Origin: Methylotenera versatilis 79
GTDB lineage: Bacteria; Pseudomonadota; Gammaproteobacteria; Burkholderiales; Methylophilaceae
DNA: 64,000 nucleotides
NCBI RefSeq assembly: GCF_000384375.1
Contig: NZ_ARVX01000001.1
Coordinates: 620,001 to 684,000 of the forward strand
Direction: 5' to 3'
The notes beneath the pieces are model-generated. The model was given only the letters and a program-made list of their open reading frames with translations, searched no databases and was not told where the DNA came from. Positions within the stretch are counted from its first letter, which is position 1, and every line of letters starts with the position of its first letter. Below, one piece after another: positions 17,957 to 26,414 of the stretch. The position numbers and the translations under genes are program-made.

Positions 17957-19225
17957 ATGACATCACGGCATATTTTGGTGGTGGATGACGAAATAGGCAT
18001 TCGCGAATTATTAAGAGATATTTTAGAGGACGAAGGTCATCATATTACGCTGGCAGAAAACGCCCAAGCAGCTAGAGATGCGCGCCTAAAACAGCGTCCA
18101 GATTTAGTGTTATTAGATATTTGGATGCCTGATTGTGATGGTATTAGCTTGCTGAAAGAATGGGGCAACGCCGGATTACTGACGATGCCTGTTGTGATGA
18201 TGTCTGGCCACGGCACGATTGATACGGCGGTAGAAGCTACACGCATTGGCGCCTTTGATTTTTTAGAGAAACCAATCGCGTTACAAAAATTACTGAAAAC
18301 CGTATTAGCGGCATTAAAACATGCTGAAAATCTACCAAAAACGGAGATGAATTTAGCCAGTTTTGGTAAAAGTTTGGTGATTAACGAATTAAAGCAACGC
18401 TTAGAGCAAATTTCTCGCACTAAAAATGCGTTGCTACTAATCGGCAAAAAAGGCGGTAGCGTAGAACTCTGCGCGCGCTTTTTGCACACCGCCGGCACGC
18501 CTTGGCTAAGCCTTACAGAATATGAAAAGCTCGCCAGTGCACCTCTAGAGATTTTAGAATCAACACGCGATGGCGTTTTGTACGTGGATGAAGTTGCCGC
18601 ACTGAATAAAACCGAACAAAAAGGCCTGCAATTGCTATTAAGCAAAGCAGAAAAGTATCAAGTGCGTGTTGTATGTGCCAGTGCATTCAGTTTGCCGCAA
18701 TTGGCGGATAACGCACAATTTGATTACAGCTTAATGCAAACCTTATCGCAAAGTACCTTAAAAGTACCAGCGCTAAATGACCATAAAGAAGATATTCCCG
18801 ATTTAGCAACCGCCATGGCAAGCTTGCTAGTAGAAACCTCTGGAGCGGATTACAAAAGCTTTGATATTGCCGCATTAAATGCGTTAAGAAATGCGGAATG
18901 GCCAGGCGATTTGGCTGAATTAGAAGCGGTTGTACAAAACGCTATGTTAAGTAGTTTGACCGACAAAATCACACTGAGCGACGTAAACCGCGTACTTGAG
19001 CAATTCACTGCCAGCGAAATAAATCAAACCACTAACTCGCCATCATTACCAATCGAATTGGTTCAACCTTTACGCGAAGCGCGCGATGATTTTGAACGTT
19101 TTTACTTTCAATATCATATGAAACTCATCAATAACAATATGAGCAAACTAGCCGAAATTTCTGGCTTGGAACGCACGCATTTGTATCGCAAACTTAAGCA
19201 GTTGGGCATTAAAATCAAAGGCTAG
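17957..19225 (+). CDS. ntrX: NtrX-like response regulator with degenerate AAA+ domain
   Basis: 422 aa. The receiver domain (1-120) is intact: acidic pocket D10/D11, phosphoacceptor D54 (LLDIWMPD), and K105 in FLEKP. The central domain is clearly derived from the sigma-54 activator AAA+ fold but is reduced. The Walker A position reads GKKGGSVE (163-170) with no GKT/GKE lysine. Only about 35 residues separate it from the Walker B-like GVLYVDEV (206-213), so the GAFTGA loop that contacts sigma-54 is missing. The C-terminus keeps a Fis-type helix-turn-helix (NNMSKLAEISGLERTHLYRKL, quoted in parts: NNMSKLAEISGLE and RTHLYRKL). It should therefore bind DNA but not activate sigma-54 promoters by ATP hydrolysis. 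It is the partner of the upstream NtrY. Confidence 0.88.
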   Translation: MTSRHILVVDDEIGIRELLRDILEDEGHHITLAENAQAARDARLKQRPDLVLLDIWMPDCDGISLLKEWGNAGLLTMPVVMMSGHGTIDTAVEATRIGAFDFLEKPIALQKLLKTVLAALKHAENLPKTEMNLASFGKSLVINELKQRLEQISRTKNALLLIGKKGGSVELCARFLHTAGTPWLSLTEYEKLASAPLEILESTRDGVLYVDEVAALNKTEQKGLQLLLSKAEKYQVRVVCASAFSLPQLADNAQFDYSLMQTLSQSTLKVPALNDHKEDIPDLATAMASLLVETSGADYKSFDIAALNALRNAEWPGDLAELEAVVQNAMLSSLTDKITLSDVNRVLEQFTASEINQTTNSPSLPIELVQPLREARDDFERFYFQYHMKLINNNMSKLAEISGLERTHLYRKLKQLGIKIKG

Positions 19226-19294
19226 CTAATATCTAGCAAAGATTTTGCAGACTAGCTTCTGTACTAAATTTAAAGCTAATTTAGATAACAACTT

Positions 19295-20074
19295 TTAACC
19301 CAGCGTTAAAACTACAGGCGTGTGATCCGATGGACGCTCTAGTTTGCGCGGTGTTTTATCAATCACGCAAGTTTGGCAAAGCGGCTTAAGCGCATCGCTG
19401 ACCAAAATATGGTCAATGCGCATGCCAAAATTGCGTCTAAAACCCATCATGCGGTAATCCCACCAAGTAAAACTTTTTTCGACCTGTTCAAATAATCTAA
19501 AACTATCGTGTAGACCTAAATTAATAATACGCTGAAACGCTTCTCGCTCTTTGGGGCTGACCAATATCTGCCCTATCCACGCAGCAGGATCATGACAATC
19601 ACGGTCTTCCGGTGCAATGTTGTAATCGCCTAGCAATACCAAATTAGGATATTTTTTCAGCTCTTCCGCAAGCCAAATGGTTAATGCATCCAACCAACGC
19701 ATTTTGTAAATATACTTCTCAGAATCCACCGCCTGACCATTGACGATATACACACAAACAACACGAATGTGCTTGCCAGAAACATCAGTAATCGTCGCAC
19801 TAATCACGCGCTGCTGTGCATCCTCAAAATCGAAAATCCCGCGCTCAATATCGGTCATTTCATGACGACTTAGAATCGCCACACCGTTATAGGTTTTTTG
19901 GCCCGCATGCACAGACTGATAACCTGCAGCGGCTAATTCAGCATAGGGGAATTTGCTGTCTTCTTGCTTGGTTTCTTGAATACACAACACATCGACAGGA
20001 TTATCCCGCAACCAATCCAACACGTGCGGCAGACGCACATTCAGCGAGTTGACATTCCACGTTGCTAGTTTCAC
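19295..20074 (-). CDS. xth: Exodeoxyribonuclease III
   Basis: 259 aa, the usual length for the ExoIII/AP endonuclease family. It cuts at abasic sites and removes 3' blocks in base-excision repair. Family motifs: LATWNVNSLNVRLPHVLDWL at the N-terminus, LCIQETKQED with the metal-binding Glu, LLGDYNIAPEDRD with catalytic Asp/Asn, SFTWWDYRMMGFRRNFGMRIDHIL (in parts: SFTWWDYR and GMRIDHIL) and the terminal RPSDHTPVVL with the catalytic Asp-His. It is a single gene, convergent with ntrX and divergent from the HAD gene. Confidence 0.95.
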   Translation of the reverse strand: MKLATWNVNSLNVRLPHVLDWLRDNPVDVLCIQETKQEDSKFPYAELAAAGYQSVHAGQKTYNGVAILSRHEMTDIERGIFDFEDAQQRVISATITDVSGKHIRVVCVYIVNGQAVDSEKYIYKMRWLDALTIWLAEELKKYPNLVLLGDYNIAPEDRDCHDPAAWIGQILVSPKEREAFQRIINLGLHDSFRLFEQVEKSFTWWDYRMMGFRRNFGMRIDHILVSDALKPLCQTCVIDKTPRKLERPSDHTPVVLTLG

Positions 20075-20206
20075 AGAATTACCTTGTTGTTAAATAACGG
20101 GTTTTATTTTATCACGCGTTAAAAATTGACTGTTTTTTAGTGTTAAGTATTTTAGCTCTTATTAAAGCATGTGTTAAAGTTTGAGCTTTTTTTGGGCATT
20201 ATAAAA

Positions 20207-20866
20207 GTGATTAAAGCGGCAATATTCGATATGGATGGTTTGTTGATTGATTCTGAGCGCATCATTATGCAAGCGTGCATCTCCGCCGCCAAGGAAATAG
20301 GCATTACTTACACTCAAGCTGAATATGCCCAGCTGATTGGCCGCGCGGGACCAGATTCCACGCATAGGATGATTGAGCAATTAAATGGCGTGGAAAACTT
20401 TAACTTAGTCATGCAAGGTTTAGATGCTCGATTGGCAGAATGCAATCAAAGCTTTCCGCTTAAGCCTGGCGCGCTGGATTTGCTTCAATATTATCAAGCC
20501 AACAATATTGTTTGTAGCGTGGCATCTTCTTCGCCCACGCAGCATATCAATCACCGCTTAAGCCAAGTCGGCGTGCTGGATTTTTTCGGCCATGTCACCA
20601 GCGGGCAAGAAGTCACACATGGCAAACCCAGCCCGGATATTTACTTGCTTGCTGTTAAAAAATTGGGCTTGAATGTTGAAGAATGTATTGCATTTGAAGA
20701 CAGCGAGACTGGCGCTCGCGCTGCAATTGCTGCAGGTTTAAAGGTGGTGGTAGTGCCTGATTTACAGCAACCAAGTGAATACGTCAGGGAAAATTGCCAC
20801 GAAGTAGTTGTTAGCTTGAAAGATTGGTTAAATGCTTGCAGGATTATGCATGGTTCAAGAACCTAA
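20207..20866 (+). CDS. HAD family hydrolase (beta-phosphoglucomutase/phosphatase type)
   Basis: The frame is open from a GTG at 20171, but the GTG at 20207 gives VIKAAIFDMDGLLIDSE, the normal family N-terminus, and 219 aa. Neither start has a strong ribosome binding site. HAD motif I is FDMDGLLIDSE (two catalytic Asp), motif II is SVASSS, motif III the Lys of HGKPSPDIY, and motif IV ECIAFEDSETGARAA. The cap region (about 15-85) is of the helical C1 type seen in YniC/beta-phosphoglucomutase-like enzymes. The substrate cannot be read from the sequence. It is followed by the unrelated DUF5343/TIGR02391 pair on the other strand. Confidence 0.87.
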   Translation: MIKAAIFDMDGLLIDSERIIMQACISAAKEIGITYTQAEYAQLIGRAGPDSTHRMIEQLNGVENFNLVMQGLDARLAECNQSFPLKPGALDLLQYYQANNIVCSVASSSPTQHINHRLSQVGVLDFFGHVTSGQEVTHGKPSPDIYLLAVKKLGLNVEECIAFEDSETGARAAIAAGLKVVVVPDLQQPSEYVRENCHEVVVSLKDWLNACRIMHGSRT

Positions 20867-20902
20867 CACTTTGGTTAGCTCAACATATCAATAATTAATC
20901 TA

Positions 20903-21382
20903 CTACTTAACATCACTCAAACGTCTTAATAACAAAGAGGCTAAACTTATGTGATCTAAACATTGAGTGGGGGTTTCTTTCATTGAAACCTCATGTCCTC
21001 TTGGATTCCTGATGGCCATAACAGCGCCAGTAAATATAAACATATATCCTTTCTGCTCATCTTTTTCACTGGTATTAGATAAATTGGTTAATTTAATCAA
21101 AGGCGATGCCTCATTAAAAGCTTGAGTCATCAACTTATATCCAGACTCATTGCAACTGGATAGCTTTTGAACTTTTTTATCAATATATTTAAATGCTTCA
21201 AATGTCGCATGGGAATAATGCCCATTGTCGAAAAGTGCTCTTGTAATTGTATCTATTTCAGGATGAACATTCCTCTCTTCATAAGGATGTAGTTGATTGA
21301 TTTTAGTAGGCTCTCTTCTAGAGTGAGTAAAGTTAGGCACCTCTCTAGTAATAGATTGGAATCTATCAAAACTGTTATCCAT
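20903..21382 (-). CDS. TIGR02391 (Hypoth_Ymh) family protein, candidate HEPN RNase
   Basis: 159 aa from ATG 21382 (a TTG one codon earlier is possible). It matches the Ymh/TIGR02391 pattern: NVHPEIDTITRALFDNGHYSHA near residue 40 (in parts: NVHPEIDTITRALF and DNGHYSHATFEAFK), then MAIRNPRGHE and LASLLLRRL at the end. The segment R-N-P-R-G-H at about residues 125-130 fits the R-x4-H motif of HEPN-fold RNases, and the all-helical prediction agrees. I recall the family being grouped with HEPN domains, but cannot check that here. Its start overlaps the end of the DUF5343 gene by 8 bp (ATGGATAA), so the two are translationally coupled. A defence or toxin role is inference. Confidence 0.8.
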   Translation of the reverse strand: MDNSFDRFQSITREVPNFTHSRREPTKINQLHPYEERNVHPEIDTITRALFDNGHYSHATFEAFKYIDKKVQKLSSCNESGYKLMTQAFNEASPLIKLTNLSNTSEKDEQKGYMFIFTGAVMAIRNPRGHEVSMKETPTQCLDHISLASLLLRRLSDVK

Positions 21383-22043
21383 CAATTAAATTCTCTTTAA
21401 TACTTTTAAAGATATTGTCATAAGTTTCTTTGGTGCCATCAGAGGGTAAGTTAATTTCGACTCTTACGGTCAGACCAAAGTCCTTAGTTCTCGTTTGAGG
21501 AGTTTCAATTTTAACTTCAGGTTTTTGAACAGTTGAATCTTTCATGCTAGTTTTTGTTTTTATTTTTGCTTTAGTGGAAACTGTGGTGGATTTCGTATTT
21601 TTTGGAATTGAAATTTCGCCATAGCCTGAAAGGGCGGCAAAAGTTTTAAAAGTATTTGCCTGCCTGCGGCCAATTGCATCACTAGTCTGGTCGCTGGTTC
21701 TGAAAAAAGTAATTAATTCATCTATATCTAAAGCCCAACTACTCTCCCCATGTAGCTCAAACAGAGCTGAATATGATTTCTTAACTAACTCTCCGAAAGA
21801 TTTACTAAATTCGTCATCTTTGTGATTAGAAAATGCACTGGAAGCTTCAGGAGTCTTTTTACCATCTTCATCAATAATTCCAATAAACTGTAATGCATTA
21901 ATTACATAACTCTCATTATTTGAAGCTAATCCAAGTTTTTTGACTGTTTCAGATGTTACTGTTTGAGGAAATGCTTTTCTAAGATGAGTAACCATCTGAG
22001 AAATATTACCTGGCCCTGATATGTAAGGATGAGATTCTGACAC
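21375..22043 (-). CDS. DUF5343 family protein
   Basis: 222 aa from a GTG start with a very strong ribosome binding site (AAAGGAGAG, 7 nt spacing). The N-terminal two thirds look like a DUF5343 helical domain (HLRKAFPQTVTSETVKKLGLA, quoted in parts: HLRKAFPQTV and KKLGLA; then ALQFIGIIDEDGKKTPEA). A basic Ser/Thr/Lys-rich linker (about 145-190) leads to a conserved tail, LTVRVEINLPSDGTKETYD then IFKSIKENL. DUF5343 has no established activity; DNA binding by a winged-helix-like domain is my guess. It is the first gene of a two-gene unit with the TIGR02391 gene, inserted between housekeeping genes and apparently more A+T-rich than they are. Confidence 0.8.
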   Translation of the reverse strand: MSESHPYISGPGNISQMVTHLRKAFPQTVTSETVKKLGLASNNESYVINALQFIGIIDEDGKKTPEASSAFSNHKDDEFSKSFGELVKKSYSALFELHGESSWALDIDELITFFRTSDQTSDAIGRRQANTFKTFAALSGYGEISIPKNTKSTTVSTKAKIKTKTSMKDSTVQKPEVKIETPQTRTKDFGLTVRVEINLPSDGTKETYDNIFKSIKENLIDG

Positions 22044-22086
22044 TGTAACTCTCCTTTTTTAGATATTATTGTAGAGATAATGACGT

Positions 22087-22119
22087 AAAAAAAGCTAAGT
22101 GACAACCACTTAGCTTTTT
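22087..22119 (-). terminator. Intrinsic terminator of opdA
   Basis: A perfect 13-bp stem (22089-22101 with 22107-22119) around loop ACAAC is followed, in minus-strand reading, by a run of seven U (22087-22093). It ends opdA transcription 18 bp after the stop codon and isolates opdA from the DUF5343 unit that starts 44 bp further on. Confidence 0.92.
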
Positions 22120-22137
22120 GAATATTAAGGTAAATTG

Positions 22138-24198
22138 TTATGAAGCCATTCCATTATGTCGCAACAGCGCATCCAAACTCGGCTCCCTGCCTCTAAACGC
22201 TACAAATGATTCCATCGCTGGGCGGCTTCCACCTTTGGCTAACACTTCATTTTTAAAGCGGCTACCGGCTTCTGCGGATAGCGTACCCATTTCTTCAAAC
22301 AGGCTGTAGGCATCTGCAGATAAAACTTCTGCCCATTTGTAGCTGTAATAACCTGCCGCGTAGCCGCCTGCGAAAATATGGCTAAAGCTGTTAGGAAAGC
22401 GATTCCATTTTGGTGGCCTAACCACGGCTACTTCGTCACGCACTTGTTCGATCAAATCGAGTGCGGTTTGTTTTCCGTTTGGGTCGAACTCGCCATGTAA
22501 GCGCATATCGAATAATGAGAATTCGATTTGGCGTACGGTTTGCATACCAGCCTGGAAGTTTTTGGCGGCCACCATTTTATCGAATAACTCACGCGGCAAT
22601 TGCGCGCCAGTTTCTACGTGCGCGGTCATATGGCGTAGCACTTCCCATTCCCAGCAGAAGTTTTCCATAAACTGGCTAGGCAACTCTACGGCATCCCATT
22701 CCACGCCTTTAATGCCAGAAACGCTGTAATCATCGACTTGCGTGAGCATATGATGCAAACCGTGGCCGAACTCGTGGAACATGGTGATGACTTCGTCATG
22801 CGTGAATAAGGCTGGTTTACCGCCAACTGGCGCAGAGAAGTTGCAGGTTAAAAATGCCACTGGCAATTCAATTATTGATTGATTTTGAGTGTTAAGTTTT
22901 TTGCGGCGGGTAATGCATTCATCCATCCAAGCGCCACCACGTTTGTTGTTGCGGGCGTATAAATCTAAATAAAAGTAGGCAATTGGTTTATTTTGGGAGT
23001 CAGATATTTCATAAAATGCGGCATCGGCGTGCCAAACTGGCGCTTCGGCTTTGCGCACTTGTACGCCAAAAATAGTCTCAGTTACTTTGAATAAACCGGC
23101 TAATACTTTGCTTTCAGGGAAATACTGTTTTACTTCTTGATCAGAAAACGCATATTTGTCTTCACGTAGTTTTTCGCTTACATAGCCAACATCCCACGCT
23201 TGCAACTCGTTAATGTCTAATTTTTTTGCATAGGCTAAAAGCTCCTGCATGTCTTTTTCTGCATAAGGCTTAGCGCGCTTGGCAAGCGTGTCTAAAAAGT
23301 CAGTCACTTGCTTTGGCGTATCAGCCATTTTGGTAGCCAGCGAAAGTTCTGCATAATTTTTAAAACCCAACATGCGTGCTTCTTCTTGCTTGAGCTTTAA
23401 AATATCGCTAATCAATTGCGTATTATCCCACTTTGGGTTTCCATTTTCATCTGCTTTACTCAATTCAGACGCGCGCGTTGCATAAGCGCGGTACAAAGTT
23501 TCACGTAAAGCGCGATTATCCGCATATTGCAAAACTGGCATATAAGAGGGAAATTGCAGGCTAAATTGATAGCCAACTTTGCCATCTGTCTTGGCAGCTT
23601 CAGCGGCTGCTTCGATCGCATCTTCTGGCAAGCCCGCTAAATCAGCCACATTTTCAACGATATATTTAAAATCGTTGGTGTTATCCAGAATGTTTTCTTC
23701 AAACTTAGCACCCAATTTAGAAAGCTCTTCACTCACGGTTTTAAAGCGTGCTTTTTCATTTGCAGGTAATTCAGCCCCGCCTAATTTAAAATCACGCACT
23801 TCATGGTTAATAATTGTTTGTTGGGTTGGGCTTAATTTAGCAAAGGCACTGCTTGCTTGAATTGCTTTGAATTTCGCATATAAGCGCTCATCTTGCGAAA
23901 TATCGCTGCCATAATCGGTTAACTTCGCTAAATTGTCGTTATAAGCTTCGCGTAATTCTGGACTGTTGACCACTGCATTCATATGGCCGACTTGGCTCCA
24001 GGCACGGCCCAATTTTTCGCTGTGATCTTCTAGTTTAAGCGCAAAATTTTCCCACGTTGGCGTTTCTGTACTAGTAGCTAATTGCTCAACCAACGCACGA
24101 CCTTCAGCAATCAAACTATCCACCGCAGGGCTGATATGCTCTGGTTTGACTTCATTGAATTTGGGTAAACCAGCGACATATAACAATGGATTTGACAC
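22138..24198 (-). CDS. prlC: Oligopeptidase A (M3 metallopeptidase)
   Basis: 686 aa, full length for OpdA/PrlC. It is a cytoplasmic zinc peptidase that degrades signal-peptide fragments and other oligopeptides. The zinc site MFHEFGHGLHHML lies near residue 470, with the third ligand Glu about 28 residues later in the VELPSQFMENFCWE segment. Other family text includes MSNPLLYVAGLPKFNEVKPEH at the start (in parts: MSNPLLYVAG and LPKFNEVKPEH) and FAGGYAAGYYSYKWAEVLSAD near the end (in parts: FAGGYAAGYYSY and KWAEVLSAD). It has its own terminator at 22087-22119. The upstream neighbour is a DUF4870 membrane protein 48 bp away. Confidence 0.95.
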   Translation of the reverse strand: MSNPLLYVAGLPKFNEVKPEHISPAVDSLIAEGRALVEQLATSTETPTWENFALKLEDHSEKLGRAWSQVGHMNAVVNSPELREAYNDNLAKLTDYGSDISQDERLYAKFKAIQASSAFAKLSPTQQTIINHEVRDFKLGGAELPANEKARFKTVSEELSKLGAKFEENILDNTNDFKYIVENVADLAGLPEDAIEAAAEAAKTDGKVGYQFSLQFPSYMPVLQYADNRALRETLYRAYATRASELSKADENGNPKWDNTQLISDILKLKQEEARMLGFKNYAELSLATKMADTPKQVTDFLDTLAKRAKPYAEKDMQELLAYAKKLDINELQAWDVGYVSEKLREDKYAFSDQEVKQYFPESKVLAGLFKVTETIFGVQVRKAEAPVWHADAAFYEISDSQNKPIAYFYLDLYARNNKRGGAWMDECITRRKKLNTQNQSIIELPVAFLTCNFSAPVGGKPALFTHDEVITMFHEFGHGLHHMLTQVDDYSVSGIKGVEWDAVELPSQFMENFCWEWEVLRHMTAHVETGAQLPRELFDKMVAAKNFQAGMQTVRQIEFSLFDMRLHGEFDPNGKQTALDLIEQVRDEVAVVRPPKWNRFPNSFSHIFAGGYAAGYYSYKWAEVLSADAYSLFEEMGTLSAEAGSRFKNEVLAKGGSRPAMESFVAFRGREPSLDALLRHNGMAS

Positions 24199-24246
24199 GG
24201 GGACTTCCTTTACTTTTTAGCCTGAATTCTAAAATGAAGATTGATT

Positions 24247-24603
24247 CTAGTTAATCAATCTTAAACATAATGGGTAACGATACGTTTCACCCTTACTGGT
24301 AGAGATGGCGGCGATAATGCAAAAAACAATATTAAACAACCAAACAAGTGGAATCAGAATAAATCCGATTAATATCCACACCAAAATGCCTGCAACAAAT
24401 TGCGCAGCTAGCATGGTGATTTGAAAATTCAACGCTTCTTTGGCTTGATCGCTCAAATAGGCGCTGTCATCTTTTTTTAAAAACCAGACGATTAGTGATG
24501 GAATAAATGAAAAAACTGTACCGCCTAAATGCGTGATGGTGGCGATATTTTTTTCATCATTTGTAGGTGTTAAGTCGCTCGACACAATAATCTCTGTTGG
24601 CAT
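24247..24603 (-). CDS. DUF4870 small membrane protein (Tic20-like)
   Basis: 118 aa with the DUF4870 pattern: NIATITHLGGTVFSFIPSL then IVWFLKKDDSAYLSDQAKE, ALNFQITMLAAQFV and a third hydrophobic stretch ending in the TSKGETYRYPLCLRLI tail. Three to four transmembrane helices are expected. Proteins of this family are widespread and of unknown function. It sits 18 bp downstream of ptsI on the same strand, so it may be the last gene of the long PTS transcript together with opdA. Confidence 0.85.
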   Translation of the reverse strand: MPTEIIVSSDLTPTNDEKNIATITHLGGTVFSFIPSLIVWFLKKDDSAYLSDQAKEALNFQITMLAAQFVAGILVWILIGFILIPLVWLFNIVFCIIAAISTSKGETYRYPLCLRLIN

Positions 24604-24621
24604 ATTGATTCCTTTTTAACA

Positions 24622-26412
24622 TTAATGCAGATTAAAACTGGCAACCTTAAGTTCAATTTTTTCAATATCGGTATGGTTTAACACTTTGCGTGCGTGCACA
24701 TTTAGCACAGATACTTCACTGTGCAGTATCTGTTGTTTAACACTCAAAATATTACTCGGGTGCATAGAAAATTGCCGCAAACCCATGCCAATTAACAACT
24801 GCGTTAATTTAGCATCGCCGGCCATTTCACCACACACTGATACCGATTTACCCAGTTTCTCACCCGCTTTAATCGTCATTGAAATCAGCTTTAACACCGC
24901 GGGATGCAGCGCATTGTAAAGATGCGCGACTGCATCATCGGTACGATCAATCGCCAGCGTGTATTGAATCAAATCATTGGTGCCAATCGACATAAAATCT
25001 AACTCTTTAGCAAACGCCTCGGCATTTAGGGCTGCCGCTGGCACTTCGATCATGCCACCTAGTGCAATATTTTCATCAAAAGGAATATTTTGTTTGCGCA
25101 GACTGATTTTTGCGCGCTCTAGCAACAGTTTGGTTTGACGCAATTCCGATAGCGTAGACAACATCGGAATCAATATTTTGATATGCCCGTAATGCGATGC
25201 ACGCAAAAGCGCGCGCAATTGCGTATGAAAAATTTGCGGCTCGCTTAAACATAGCCGCACCGCACGTAAACCTAAAGCTGGGTTCGCGCAATTGCTCACT
25301 GTATCGGGATTCATTTGTTTATCGGCGCCTAAATCCAGCGTGCGAATAGTGACGGGCATGCCTTTCATGGCTTCTGCCACTTGCTTGTAAGCCAAAAACT
25401 GCTCTTCTTCATCTGGCATTTCACGCTTGTTCATAAACAAAAATTCGGTACGATACAAACCAATGCCAGTCGCGCCTGATGCTTTTACCGCAACCACATC
25501 TTCTGGCACTTCGATATTCGCGTGCAAATCAATCGCCGTGCCGCAAATCGTCACGGCTTTGGTTGATTTAATGCGCTGTAATTTTTGTTGTTCCAGCTCC
25601 CACTGGTCTTGACGCAGCCTGTATTCGGCCAGAATTTCTTTGCTTGGGTTAACAATCACCACACCCAAACTGCCATCGACAATAATCAATTCATTATCAT
25701 TGATTAAATCGCGGGCACGCTGCAAAGCCACAATAGACGGGATATTTAAACTGCGCGCTAAAATTGCCGTGTGCGATGTCACGCCGCCAACATCGGTTAT
25801 AAACGCAGCAAAATGGTGCTGTTTAAACTGAATCGCATCTGCTGGCGAAATATCATGCGCGACCAAAATGGTGGCATTTTCTTGCTGTTTAACAGTCTGC
25901 TGTTTGGTCGACGCTTGATTGGAAGTTTGACTAGGCGTTTGATTAGGATGCCCTAACAAAACCTTGATTACGCGCTCAACAACTTGCACCACATCTTGTT
26001 TGCGCTCACGCAGATATTCATCGTCTATGGCGTCAAATTGCTCAACAATGTCATCCATTTGCTGCTTAATCGCCCACTCGGCATTGCATTGTTCTTTGCG
26101 GATAATCTCTTTGGGAATCTCGGACAGAGATTTATCTGCCAGCATCATAAGATGTGTATTGATAAACGCACTGATTTCAGCTGGCGCGTTTTTGGATAAT
26201 GATGCGCGAATGGTTTCTAACTCTTTTTTTACTGTTTCAATTGCTAGATTAAAACGGGCGATTTCATCGTCAATTAAATGCTTGGGTAATTGATAATGCA
26301 CTACCTCAAGCAGTGCATTAGAAACCAAATGTGCACGACCGATGGCAATACCGCTGGATACACCAATGCCGTGAATGCTAAAACTGGATGGTTGATTTTC
26401 TTGATTACTCAA
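24622..26412 (-). CDS. ptsI: PEP-protein phosphotransferase (PTS Enzyme I)
   Basis: 596 aa. EI takes phosphate from PEP and passes it to HPr. The HPr-binding helical domain and swivel domain hold the active His214 in VTSHTAILARSL. The PEP-binding barrel carries TGIGLYRTEFLFMNK, IRTLDLGADKQ and GGMIEVPAAAL, with the catalytic Cys in SVCGEMAGD. The linker at about residues 157-178 has an unusual Gln/Thr/Ser-rich insertion (NQTPSQTSNQASTKQQ...). It follows ptsH with a 2-bp gap. No EIIB/EIIC permease genes are here, so the chain probably ends in the EIIA and in HPr-dependent regulation. Confidence 0.95.
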   Translation of the reverse strand: MSNQENQPSSFSIHGIGVSSGIAIGRAHLVSNALLEVVHYQLPKHLIDDEIARFNLAIETVKKELETIRASLSKNAPAEISAFINTHLMMLADKSLSEIPKEIIRKEQCNAEWAIKQQMDDIVEQFDAIDDEYLRERKQDVVQVVERVIKVLLGHPNQTPSQTSNQASTKQQTVKQQENATILVAHDISPADAIQFKQHHFAAFITDVGGVTSHTAILARSLNIPSIVALQRARDLINDNELIIVDGSLGVVIVNPSKEILAEYRLRQDQWELEQQKLQRIKSTKAVTICGTAIDLHANIEVPEDVVAVKASGATGIGLYRTEFLFMNKREMPDEEEQFLAYKQVAEAMKGMPVTIRTLDLGADKQMNPDTVSNCANPALGLRAVRLCLSEPQIFHTQLRALLRASHYGHIKILIPMLSTLSELRQTKLLLERAKISLRKQNIPFDENIALGGMIEVPAAALNAEAFAKELDFMSIGTNDLIQYTLAIDRTDDAVAHLYNALHPAVLKLISMTIKAGEKLGKSVSVCGEMAGDAKLTQLLIGMGLRQFSMHPSNILSVKQQILHSEVSVLNVHARKVLNHTDIEKIELKVASFNLH

Positions 26413-26414
26413 GG

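Noticed and set aside
20867-22137. Mobile island with integrase or flanking direct repeats around the DUF5343/TIGR02391 pair
   Set aside because: No recombinase gene, tRNA target or convincing direct repeat could be found at the borders, so insertion by a mobile element is not supported.
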